Shown: positions 1 through 6,394 of the stretch, piece after piece
Layout: each line of letters begins with the position of its first letter
How positions within the stretch are numbered: the first letter of the stretch is position 1
Assembly (NCBI GenBank): GCA_020726005.1
Contig: DYTL01000026.1
Span: forward strand, 1-10,074
Reading direction: 5' to 3'
DNA: 10,074 bases
Source: Microcaldota archaeon
GTDB taxonomy: Archaea; Micrarchaeota; Micrarchaeia; Anstonellales; Bilamarchaeaceae
Translations under genes and position numbers: made by a program
The notes under the pieces: generated by a model
Told to the model about the DNA's origin: nothing
Databases searched by the model: none
What the model saw: the letters and a program-made list of their open reading frames with translations, nothing else

Positions 1-2
1 AT

Positions 3-33
3 ATTAGAACCAATTTGCATTGGGTATTCTAAT
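3..33. terminator. Hairpin with 3-nt bulge, probably the 3' end of an upstream transcript
   Basis: ATTAGAA (3-9) pairs with TTCTAAT (27-33), and CCAA (10-13) pairs with TTGG (20-23). A 3-nt bulge GTA (24-26) separates the stems and the loop is 14-19. T-rich sequence follows, so a transcript terminator or 3'-end hairpin of a gene to the left is the simplest reading. The strand and the parent gene cannot be seen from this window. Confidence 0.35.
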
Positions 34-127
34 TTTATTAAATCTACAAAAATAACAGTTTTTGAAAAGTTAGTTGTCGAAACGTCAACGATTGAAATTT
101 TCTTTTTGATATGTTCACACGCGAAGT

Positions 128-166
128 AATAAAAAGTTTATTCACGAATTCGTTTATTAAAATAAA
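128..166 (+). promoter_or_regulatory. gap promoter with TATA-like box and nested palindromes
   Basis: The A/T block at 153-166 (TTTATT-AA-AATAAA) is centred about 24 bp before the ATG at 183. This is where an archaeal TATA box sits for a leaderless transcript. Directly upstream is a perfect 10-bp palindrome ACGAATTCGT (144-153), flanked by AATAAA (128-133) and TTTATT (137-142). No ribosome binding site lies before 183, which fits a leaderless mRNA. The palindrome may be a regulator site, but its position is the only evidence for this. Confidence 0.45.
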
Positions 167-182
167 GTTTTGGGTTGGGAAA

Positions 183-1193
183 ATGATGCGAATAGCAATT
201 TCTGGTTTTGGAAGAATAGGCAAAATGTTTCTTAAAGCTGCGATAGCGCAGGACGCGCTTGGCAAGGACTTTGAAGTTGTTGCGATAAATACGCGCAGTG
301 CGCCTGAAATACATGTGCATCTTTTCAAATACGATTCTACATTCGGGAAATTTGATGGAAATGTAGAAATAAAGGACGATTTATTTATAGTGAATGGACA
401 TAAAATAAAATGGATACAGGAAACCGATCCATTAAAACTTCCATGGAAAGAAATGAATATTAATTTGGTGCTTGAAAGTAGCGGCGAATTCAGAAAAAAA
501 GAGGAAATAGAAAAACATCTGCTCGCAGGAGCTGAAAAAGTAGTTATTTCCGCACCCGCAAAAGAATGCGATGCAACTATTGTTATTGGAGTAAACGATT
601 ATACGCTTAACAAGGAACATAAAGTATTTTCAATGGCGAGTTGTACAACTAATTGTCTTGCACCGATACTAAAAACAATTGACGAATATTTCGGAATAGA
701 AAAAGGTTTTTTAAGTACTGTACATGCATATACAAATGACCAACGCATTTTAGATGGAAGCCATAATGATTGGAGAAGAGCACGTGCGTGTGCAGTTAAT
801 ATAATCCCAACTACCACAGGTGCAGCAAGTGCAATAGGAAATGTACTTCCGAGTTTGCATGGAAAAATGGATGGGGTTGCGTTTAGGGTACCAGTACCTA
901 ATGGTTCGCTCAACGACATAACTCTTTTGTTGAAAAAAGAGACAGATGTGAAAGAAGTTAATACAGTACTTAGAAAAGCAAGCGAAAACGAACTCAAAGG
1001 GATATTGATTTATACTGAGGAACCAATTGTATCACGCGATATAATCGGAACTAAAGAAAGCGCTATTGTTGATGGCACACTAACAAAAGTTATAGGGAAT
1101 TTGGTAAAAATTTCTGCATGGTATGATAACGAATTTGGATATTCTAATAGGCTTGTTGATTTAATTAAAAAAATTCGCGAAGTGATTATTTGA
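183..1193 (+). CDS. gap: Type I (bacterial-like) glyceraldehyde-3-phosphate dehydrogenase
   Basis: Cytosolic glycolytic/gluconeogenic enzyme that interconverts glyceraldehyde 3-phosphate and 1,3-bisphosphoglycerate with NAD(P). The start at 183 gives 336 aa, the family length; an in-frame ATG at 111 would add 24 unrelated residues. The Rossmann motif SGFGRIG is at 7-13, the active site ASCTTNC has catalytic Cys154, His181 lies 27 residues later in TVHAYT, and WYDNEFGYSNR is near the C-terminus. RRARA and NIIPTTTGAA are also present. This is the bacterial/eukaryotic type I enzyme; many archaea use the divergent type II enzyme instead. After strand beta-2 the protein reads INTR, with Thr37 where NAD-specific enzymes have Asp, so NADP or dual use is possible. 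Erythrose-4-phosphate dehydrogenase is a close relative but fits less well around the active site. The gene overlaps uppS by 4 nt, so the two are probably cotranscribed. Confidence 0.93.
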   Translation: MMRIAISGFGRIGKMFLKAAIAQDALGKDFEVVAINTRSAPEIHVHLFKYDSTFGKFDGNVEIKDDLFIVNGHKIKWIQETDPLKLPWKEMNINLVLESSGEFRKKEEIEKHLLAGAEKVVISAPAKECDATIVIGVNDYTLNKEHKVFSMASCTTNCLAPILKTIDEYFGIEKGFLSTVHAYTNDQRILDGSHNDWRRARACAVNIIPTTTGAASAIGNVLPSLHGKMDGVAFRVPVPNGSLNDITLLLKKETDVKEVNTVLRKASENELKGILIYTEEPIVSRDIIGTKESAIVDGTLTKVIGNLVKISAWYDNEFGYSNRLVDLIKKIREVII

Positions 1194-1891
1194 ACGGACC
1201 AAAACACATCGCAATAATTCCTGATGGTAATAGGAGATGGGCAAAAAAACAAAGCGTAAGCCTTGTAGAAGGTTATGACAAAGGGATTAGAAAAATAAGT
1301 GACGTACTTAAATGGTGCAAAGAATATGACGTGCATATTTTGAGTATGTGGGGTTTTTCCGCAGATAACGCAAAAAGAGATTCATATGAAATTAAAAAAC
1401 TTTTTGAACTTTTCAAAAAATATTTATATGAAATAATAGAAGAAAGTAAGAAAAAAAATAATGAGGAAAAGAAAAAATATGATGTACGAATTAAATTCTT
1501 GGGAAGAAGGACAATTTTCCCATATGAAATACAGGAAGCGATGAATAGGATAGAAGATTTTACAAAAAACAATAAAACACATGCGCTTAATCTGTTGCTT
1601 GGTTATGGAGGACGAGAAGAAATAATTGATGCGATAAATTCAATAATCAAAAAAGGAATTAAAGAAGTAGATGAAAAAATAATTAGCGAAAATCTTTACA
1701 CTACTGGAATTGAAGATCCAGACCTTATAATAAGAACAAGCGGTGAACAGCGGCTTTCTGGATTAATGTCTTGGCAGAGCGCGTACAGCGAATTCTATTT
1801 TTCCAAAAAACTTTGGCCTGATTTTTCAAAAAAGGATTTTGAAAATGCACTTAAAACATACATAAAAAGAAAACGAAGGTTTGGGAAATGA
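1190..1891 (+). CDS. uppS: Cis-prenyltransferase (undecaprenyl/dehydrodolichyl diphosphate synthase type)
   Basis: Condenses isopentenyl diphosphate units in cis onto a short allylic diphosphate to make the long polyprenyl carrier used for surface glycans and N-glycosylation. The 233 aa contain all family blocks: PDGNRRWA with catalytic Asp12 (11-18), MWGFSADNAKR (53-63), LLLGYGGREEI (135-145), and DPDLIIRTSGEQRLS (176-190) followed by WQSAYSEFYF and LWPDF. Arg182, Arg188 and Glu201 match the diphosphate- and Mg-binding positions. The usual GHxxG motif reads GYDKG (28-32), with Tyr in place of His. Residues 80-97 are a Lys/Glu-rich low-complexity stretch in a variable region. The start is TTG at 1190, which overlaps the gap stop codon (TTGA); no ATG or GTG lies before the first conserved block. 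Product chain length cannot be read from the sequence. Confidence 0.95.
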   Translation: MNGPKHIAIIPDGNRRWAKKQSVSLVEGYDKGIRKISDVLKWCKEYDVHILSMWGFSADNAKRDSYEIKKLFELFKKYLYEIIEESKKKNNEEKKKYDVRIKFLGRRTIFPYEIQEAMNRIEDFTKNNKTHALNLLLGYGGREEIIDAINSIIKKGIKEVDEKIISENLYTTGIEDPDLIIRTSGEQRLSGLMSWQSAYSEFYFSKKLWPDFSKKDFENALKTYIKRKRRFGK

Positions 1892-1900
1892 AAAAATGAC

Positions 1901-1919
1901 GAAGAGAAATTTATTCTTC
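1901..1919 (+). terminator. Weak hairpin after uppS
   Basis: GAAGA (1901-1905) can pair with TCTTC (1915-1919) around a 9-nt loop, just after the uppS stop. The stem is short and no clear T-run follows, so this is a weak candidate. The 78-bp gap between uppS and the DUF192 gene holds nothing else that I can support. Confidence 0.2.
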
Positions 1920-1969
1920 TAGCCTCTAAACAATCCTGCGGTTCATTCAAAGCAATTTAAAAAGAAATA

Positions 1970-2311
1970 ATGGTGAAAAACATTGTAAAAAATATTTTGA
2001 TTAAAGCTGGTACATGCAAGTTTAATTCAGAAATAGTTGAAACGTTTTTCCAGAAAACGAAAGGCCTTATGTTTTCGGAAAAAAAGAACGTTTTATTTAT
2101 ATTCGAATGCGAATGTATTTTTGGGATACATTCTTTTTTCGTGTTTTTTCCTTTTGATGCGATTTATATTGACGAAAAGAAGAAAGTAGTTGATGTGGTG
2201 CGTAAAATAAAACCATTTACTGTTTGCATAAGGAATAAAAAACCAGCAAAATATTTATTGGAACTGACTAATGAAAACAATTTGAAAATTGGAGACCTAT
2301 TGGAATGGTAA
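1970..2311 (+). CDS. DUF192 family protein (COG1430)
   Basis: Small (113 aa) single-domain protein of the DUF192 family; the biochemical role of the family is not established. The diagnostic pattern is present: FFQKTKGLMF (26-35, the family's F-x-R/K-x-x-GLM signature), IHSFFVFFPFDAIYID (53-68), KKVVDVV (71-77), a Pro at 82, KYLLEL (94-99), and a final KIGDLLEW. No signal peptide is obvious, although bacterial members often have one. The start at ATG 1970 lacks a clear ribosome binding site. A TATA-like AATTTAAAAA (1954-1963) would put the transcript start near 1983, so a later TTG at 1997 cannot be excluded. The ATPase gene follows with a 1-nt gap or a short overlap, so the two are probably translated from one mRNA. 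A role in pilus function is only a guess from position. Confidence 0.85.
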   Translation: MVKNIVKNILIKAGTCKFNSEIVETFFQKTKGLMFSEKKNVLFIFECECIFGIHSFFVFFPFDAIYIDEKKKVVDVVRKIKPFTVCIRNKKPAKYLLELTNENNLKIGDLLEW

Positions 2312-2312
2312 A

Positions 2313-3641
2313 GTGCTTGGATGGAAAATAACTAAGAATGGAAATTATAAGATAGATTTACCTCCGCTTAGTCCTGATGAGGAAAGAATGGTACTTGCTG
2401 CTGAGGAAAAATTTAGAATCATAGCAAGTGAAAGAAAAATAGATTCGGATAATGTGGAACGCGAACTCGCTTCTGCAATAATGAAAAATGCTGATGAAGA
2501 AGGAATTATTTTAGATTTAGATCAGAGAAGATATCTTGCGAAATATGCAAAGATGCACATTTACGGATTTGCATTTCTTGATGAGCTTGTACAAAATGAT
2601 AATATTGAAGAAATTAGCGTAATCGGAGCAGGAAAACCAGCGTATGTTTTTATCAGAAAAAAAGGTTGGCAGATGGTAAACGCGCTTTTTGAAGATGAAA
2701 AAACACTTATGGACATAGTAAATAAAATGTCTCAGGGAATTGGAAGAAGAATTACGCTTCAACAACCAAGATTAGATGCCATGCTTCCAGATGGTTCACG
2801 GCTACATGCATCATTACATCCAATTTCACACGGTGAAATAACCATAAGAAAATTCAGGCAAGTGCCTTTTTCACCAAAAGAAATAATAGAATTAGGTACA
2901 ATAGATTATCGAGCAATGGCGTTCCTTTCCATGCTCATGCAAACAGATAGTTCGGTGCTTGTTTCTGGGAATACCGCAAGTGGAAAAACAACTACTTTAA
3001 ACGCATTATTCGCATTTGTTCCAAAAAACGAAAGAGTGCTTATTACTGAGGAAACACCTGAAATATCTATTCCGCACGAGCATCAGGTGCGCCTTGTAGC
3101 AAATAAAGATATGGGAATAACGCTTAAGGATTTGGTTTATGATAGTTTGCGCATGCGCCCGGACAGAATGATTGTAGGTGAAGTGCGCAATCGCGAGGAA
3201 GTGGAAGCGCTTTTTGACGTTTTACTTGGAGGGCAAGCCCGCGGAGCGTACGCGACTTTCCATGCACAAGGTGCTGATGAAGCGATGCTCAGATTAAAAA
3301 AATTCGGAATAGATGAAATGGATTTACAAGCAATAGATGCAATAATAGTACAAAGAAGATTACTTCTTTATAATGCGAAGAAAAAAAGCGCAACCGAAAT
3401 AAGAAAAATAATTGAAATTGCGGAAGTGAACGATAAAGGAACTAACTGTATATTCTCATTATCCAAAGATAAATGGGTATATAAAAAAGGAAAATTATGC
3501 AAAAAGATTGCGGATAGTTTTAGATTAAACAATAATGAATTTGAAGCAGAATTATGCGCAAGGGAAAAATGGTTGAAAACCGCAAACGAAAAACTTTATG
3601 AATTTTTCAATAACGCGCAAAAAAAATTTTACAATTTATAA
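2313..3641 (+). CDS. Archaeal type II/IV secretion-type ATPase (VirB11/GspE2/TadA family)
   Basis: Cytoplasmic hexameric ATPase that drives assembly of type IV-like filaments (pili or archaella). With the GTG start at 2313, one base after the DUF192 stop, it is 442 aa; a TTG at 2289 would add 8 residues and overlap DUF192. The N-terminal domain contains the typical ISVIGAGKPAYVFIRKKGW and QPRLDAMLPDGSRLHA segments. The RecA-like domain has Walker A GNTASGKTT (219-227, Lys225), the Asp-box stretch ITEETPEI, Walker B DRMIVGE (284-290), and the His box YATFHAQGADEA (His317). All catalytic motifs look intact. The C-terminal ~100 residues are a Lys-rich extension usual in archaeal members. Its platform partner follows at 3704. 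No prepilin or archaellin gene is in the window, so the kind of filament is unknown. Confidence 0.95.
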   Translation: MLGWKITKNGNYKIDLPPLSPDEERMVLAAEEKFRIIASERKIDSDNVERELASAIMKNADEEGIILDLDQRRYLAKYAKMHIYGFAFLDELVQNDNIEEISVIGAGKPAYVFIRKKGWQMVNALFEDEKTLMDIVNKMSQGIGRRITLQQPRLDAMLPDGSRLHASLHPISHGEITIRKFRQVPFSPKEIIELGTIDYRAMAFLSMLMQTDSSVLVSGNTASGKTTTLNALFAFVPKNERVLITEETPEISIPHEHQVRLVANKDMGITLKDLVYDSLRMRPDRMIVGEVRNREEVEALFDVLLGGQARGAYATFHAQGADEAMLRLKKFGIDEMDLQAIDAIIVQRRLLLYNAKKKSATEIRKIIEIAEVNDKGTNCIFSLSKDKWVYKKGKLCKKIADSFRLNNNEFEAELCAREKWLKTANEKLYEFFNNAQKKFYNL

Positions 3642-3675
3642 TGAATTTTTTCTAAAATATATTACAGGCACATAC

Positions 3676-3686
3676 AATATAATTTA
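3676..3686 (+). promoter_or_regulatory. Possible TATA box before the platform gene
   Basis: AATATAATTTA (3676-3686) is centred about 24 bp before the ATG at 3704, the spacing expected for a leaderless archaeal transcript. A T6 run at 3647-3652, just after the ATPase stop, could end the upstream transcript. AGGT at 3694-3697 is only a poor ribosome binding site. The platform gene may therefore be transcribed separately from the ATPase gene. Confidence 0.35.
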
Positions 3687-3703
3687 ATGAAACAGGTAAA
3701 TTT

Positions 3704-5203
3704 ATGAACAATAATATTCTTACTATTTTGCAAAAATTTCTGTCTATAGCAAATTCAAAAAATAGCGCAACAAATAATCTGGGTTTGCTAGATGGCAAAA
3801 CACAAGTTTTGAATCGCAAGACTTTTGCGTTTTGCTATATGTCTAATTCAAAAAATAGAATACGCAATTTAGAAGCTGAAATGCCATTGGTATTAAGAAC
3901 TTTTGGTATGCTACTTGATATGAAGGTTCCTTTTGTGCGTGCATTGAGAATTGCTGCAAGAGGAGGAGAAATAGAAAAAGAATTTACTAAAATAGCAGAT
4001 GAAGTAGAAAATGGGACAGGTGTCCCAAAAGCACTTGCAAAATTCGCGGAACAAACCGAAAGCGCAGTAATAAAAAAATCTATTGCACAACTTATTAGTG
4101 CATATGAACATGGAGCACGCGGAACCGAGATAATACAAATTGCAGACGATTTAGTTTCGCTCCAGCAATACGGAATACGGGATTTTGTTTCTAAAAGCTC
4201 ATTTTTCGGGCTTTTGTTCGTAATTTTCGCTGCTGTTGCACCAACTTTCTTTTTGGTTTTTGCGACTGCTGGAAAGTTTGCACTTGAAATGGAAATAGGA
4301 AAAGAGATATTTTTACTAATTTTTCTTGTATTGTTTCCACTTGTAAATGCATTAATATTAGCAATTTCAGATGCACAAATGCCTCCAAGTATTTTTCGAA
4401 TTAGCGGAAGTAAAAACGAAAGAAAAAATATTTATATATTTTTTGCAATTACGGCTGTGCTTGCACTTATTATGTTAATTGATTTGAATCAAATAATGAG
4501 GATTATTGCACTTGGAACAATAGTGCTTTTGTTCTGTGTGCTTTTTAGAAAAGATTTTGAAGAGGAAAGTAGGATAGAAAAAATTGAAGCAGAACTTCCA
4601 AATGTACTGCTTAATGTTTCCGGACTTCCAAAAAATTACGGGATAGAAAAAATATTTGAAAAAATGGCTGTAGGTAAAAATGAAATTTGTGCAGAAGCTA
4701 AAAAAACGCTTATGCAATTGCGTGCGAACGTAAGTGTGGAAAATGCGCTTGCGGATTTATGGAAGCGCAATAATTCTTTTATGCTTAGACGTATAAGCGA
4801 ACTCATGCTTAATTCTCATATTGCAGGAGCGAATGTTTCTGAAAAAATGCATGAAATGGCAGAGGATTTGCTTAAATTTGATGAATTAAGAAGAGAACGC
4901 GAAAACGCGCTTTCCATGCAGAAATATACTCTTATTATGGGTGCGTTTATAGTGCCGCTCATACTAACTTCCTCATGTTCGTTAGTTGCGCAAATTTCTT
5001 CATTTATGGATAGCGCTGGAAATAATGAAGTGCTTGAAATTGCGCCAAATGTGATAAGCGCATATATTATAATTTACTCCGCGCTTTCAGCATTTTATAT
5101 TTCTAAGGCAAGCGGAAAGAATTCACGAATTGTATATTATTTTGCGCTCATGGGTATTGCTGGACTTATTGGCTTTTATATACTCTCGCAACAATTTGCA
5201 TAA
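3704..5203 (+). CDS. Pilus/archaellum assembly platform protein with two T2SSF domains (TadC/GspF2-like)
   Basis: Polytopic membrane protein that forms the base on which the adjacent ATPase works. The 499 aa hold two copies of the T2SSF helical domain. The first is about 57-165 (EAEMPLVLRTFGMLLDMKVP, then the conserved small-residue and Gly-rich segments). The second is about 295-405 (EAELPNVLLNVSG...). Seven hydrophobic segments follow the domains: about 167-189, 201-221, 243-260, 265-281, 409-430, 449-466 and 477-494. This matches the double-domain GspF2/TadC architecture of archaeal pilus systems. The first ~45 residues are not conserved, and an internal ATG at 3839 could be the real start. 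A 14-nt direct repeat lies in this N-terminal region. The gene is followed after 16 nt by the PAP2 gene, so they are probably cotranscribed. Confidence 0.9.
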   Translation: MNNNILTILQKFLSIANSKNSATNNLGLLDGKTQVLNRKTFAFCYMSNSKNRIRNLEAEMPLVLRTFGMLLDMKVPFVRALRIAARGGEIEKEFTKIADEVENGTGVPKALAKFAEQTESAVIKKSIAQLISAYEHGARGTEIIQIADDLVSLQQYGIRDFVSKSSFFGLLFVIFAAVAPTFFLVFATAGKFALEMEIGKEIFLLIFLVLFPLVNALILAISDAQMPPSIFRISGSKNERKNIYIFFAITAVLALIMLIDLNQIMRIIALGTIVLLFCVLFRKDFEEESRIEKIEAELPNVLLNVSGLPKNYGIEKIFEKMAVGKNEICAEAKKTLMQLRANVSVENALADLWKRNNSFMLRRISELMLNSHIAGANVSEKMHEMAEDLLKFDELRRERENALSMQKYTLIMGAFIVPLILTSSCSLVAQISSFMDSAGNNEVLEIAPNVISAYIIIYSALSAFYISKASGKNSRIVYYFALMGIAGLIGFYILSQQFA

Positions 5204-5219
5204 ATATACAAGGATGATT

Positions 5220-5720
5220 ATGGATAAAATTACCGGAATAATAGCGCATCTTGATGTGCCTGCCATAACGATTATTGCATCATTTTTAAATAGTGATATT
5301 AATCTAATTATAATAACTCTATTTTTTGTGTTTTTAACTGAACAAAGAAAAAATAAAATTGGGAAAATAATATGTGCAGTAATATTGGCAACATTAATTG
5401 GCGCGGTGCTAAAGGAAGTAATACACACAGATAGGCCATGCATTTCAGATTCTGCGAAAATTATATGTCCTTCTTCTTATTCATTTCCGAGCGGACACAC
5501 TATTTTAGTATTTACAGTTGCACTTGCATTTCTAAATAAAAAATATTTTCCATTTTACTTGGCTTACGCGATTTTTGTAGCATTTACTCGGATTTATTTG
5601 GGCGTGCATTCTTTAGAGGATATTGCCGGAAGTATTGCACTTGCGCCTTTTGTGTATTATATTACTAATGAAATATGGAATTTATTCGAGGAGAGAAAAT
5701 ATGTTTTTGAGGATAAATAA
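5220..5720 (+). CDS. PAP2-family membrane lipid phosphatase (polyprenyl diphosphatase-like)
   Basis: Integral membrane acid phosphatase of the PAP2/PgpB type. The likely substrate is a polyprenyl (dolichyl) diphosphate or phosphate, or phosphatidic acid. With the start at ATG 5220 it is 166 aa and carries the full catalytic signature: K65-x6-R72-P73, P90-S-G-H93, and T123-R124-x5-H130-x3-D134. The usual Ser-Arg is Thr-Arg here. Hydrophobic segments lie near 13-40, 47-64, 94-105, 111-122 and 137-150. The start is chosen because AGGATGAT, complementary to the 16S 3' end, ends just before it; an ATG at 5214 is within that site. A longer frame from 5130 would run inside the platform gene. The 3' end overlaps the lipid kinase gene by 20 nt, which suggests coupled translation and opposed activities on the same type of lipid. 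Confidence 0.92.
   Translation: MDKITGIIAHLDVPAITIIASFLNSDINLIIITLFFVFLTEQRKNKIGKIICAVILATLIGAVLKEVIHTDRPCISDSAKIICPSSYSFPSGHTILVFTVALAFLNKKYFPFYLAYAIFVAFTRIYLGVHSLEDIAGSIALAPFVYYITNEIWNLFEERKYVFEDK
5690..5697 (+). promoter_or_regulatory. Strong ribosome binding site inside the PAP2 gene
   Basis: GAGGAGAG at 5690-5697 lies a few bases before ATG 5701. It is a strong Shine-Dalgarno match and fixes the start of the lipid kinase gene within the end of the PAP2 gene, rather than the in-frame ATG at 5623. Confidence 0.7.
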
Positions 5721-6267
5721 TGAAATAAACAGGAAAATGTTGCACATATTCAGCGGAGTAATTATGCTGATATTTTTTCTGCTTTTCGGAAGAATTGCGT
5801 TCATAATTCTACTTATTTTAATGGTTATTGCAGGTATGATGATAATCAATATGCTGTTTGTTGGTTGGAAATTTCCGTTTACAGATTGGTTTATAAGGAA
5901 TTTTGAGCGCCATAAAATAAAGTTTCCGGGCTATTCAACTGCATGGTATTTAACAGGATTACTATTTGCTACAAGCGTACTTCATTCTCAGAGTGAAATA
6001 GCGGCTGTAATGTGTGCACTCGTATTTGGAGACGGAATTTCCGCAATTTTCGGTACGTGTGGAACAAGGAAACTTTTTTATAATAAAAATAAAACACTTG
6101 AAGGCGTTGTAGCATTCGCGATTGCTACGCTTTCTTCAATTGTTTTTGTTGGATGGATCGCGATACCGTTTGCAATAATTATTGCAATATTTGAAAGTTT
6201 TCCTCTCGGAATAGATGATAATTTTAGCGTTCCAGTTTTTGGTACTGCGTTTTTTATATTTTTATAG
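5701..6267 (+). CDS. SEC59/DGK1/VTE5-like CTP-dependent lipid kinase (dolichol kinase-like)
   Basis: Integral membrane protein of the COG0170 family, whose members phosphorylate dolichol, phytol or diacylglycerol with CTP. The 188 aa show the family pattern: E8-x2-R11-K12-x2-H15-x3-G19 at the N-terminus; FGDGISAIFG (109-118) with a following GTRK; NKTLEG (130-135); and ESFPLGIDDNFSVP (165-178) near the end. About five or six hydrophobic segments make up most of the chain. The start at 5701 follows the strong GAGGAGAG site. Given the overlap with a PAP2 phosphatase and the nearby cis-prenyltransferase, dolichol or polyprenol is the best substrate guess. Phytol/geranylgeraniol salvage or diacylglycerol kinase activity remain possible, since the motifs do not separate these. 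It ends 56 bases before the tRNA. Confidence 0.85.
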   Translation: MFLRINNEINRKMLHIFSGVIMLIFFLLFGRIAFIILLILMVIAGMMIINMLFVGWKFPFTDWFIRNFERHKIKFPGYSTAWYLTGLLFATSVLHSQSEIAAVMCALVFGDGISAIFGTCGTRKLFYNKNKTLEGVVAFAIATLSSIVFVGWIAIPFAIIIAIFESFPLGIDDNFSVPVFGTAFFIFL

Positions 6268-6296
6268 GATGATTTATAATGTTCATAAATAACAAG

Positions 6297-6306
6297 TATA
6301 TAAAAA
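6297..6306 (+). promoter_or_regulatory. TATA box of the tRNA-Met gene
   Basis: TATATAAAAA (6297-6306) is centred about 23-25 bp before the first base of the tRNA at 6324, the expected archaeal spacing for a transcript starting at or just before the tRNA. It is the best TATA match in the window. Confidence 0.65.
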
Positions 6307-6338
6307 ATTTTGCGAAAATTCATGCCAAGGTAGCTCAG

Positions 6339-6371
6339 AACTTAGCGAATTTTATTCACTAATGTGAGCAA
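6339..6371 (+). other. tRNA intron 1 (D-loop, between tRNA positions 15 and 16), 33 nt
   Basis: Exon bases GCTC (6333-6336) pair with GAGC (6366-6369) in the intron as the 4-bp central helix. The bulges are AGA (6337-6339) and AAT (6370-6372); cutting each between its second and third base gives this intron and the consensus D-loop. The inner intron helix pairs 6340-6345 with 6359-6365 (one bulged T at 6363) and GAAT (6347-6350) with ATTC (6354-6357) around a TTT loop. There is no good outer helix, so this is a relaxed bulge-helix-bulge. The intron copies the D-stem 3' strand, so the mature D stem can form only after excision or rearrangement. Confidence 0.8.
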
Positions 6372-6394
6372 TCGGCTAGAGCGCCAGACTCATA

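Noticed and set aside
111..182. 24-residue N-terminal extension of GAPDH from an ATG at 111
   Set aside because: The extension does not look like GAPDH, would cover the promoter-like A/T box and palindrome, and the Rossmann motif starts right after ATG 183.
599..997. Antisense open frame across gap (and similar antisense frames in uppS, the ATPase, the platform gene and lonB)
   Set aside because: They lie fully within genes with clear conserved motifs on the other strand and show no recognisable domain or promoter.
1895..1969. C/D box small RNA between uppS and the DUF192 gene
   Set aside because: ATGACGA resembles a C box with one mismatch, but no D box (CTGA) follows at a usable distance.
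5130..5219. Longer PAP2 start at 5130
   Set aside because: It would overlap the end of the platform gene by 74 bases, while a strong AGGATGAT site marks 5220.
5623..5700. Longer start for the lipid kinase at 5623
   Set aside because: This part is a shadow of the PAP2 C-terminus in another frame. GAGGAGAG before 5701 and the family's N-terminal E..RK..H motif fix the start.
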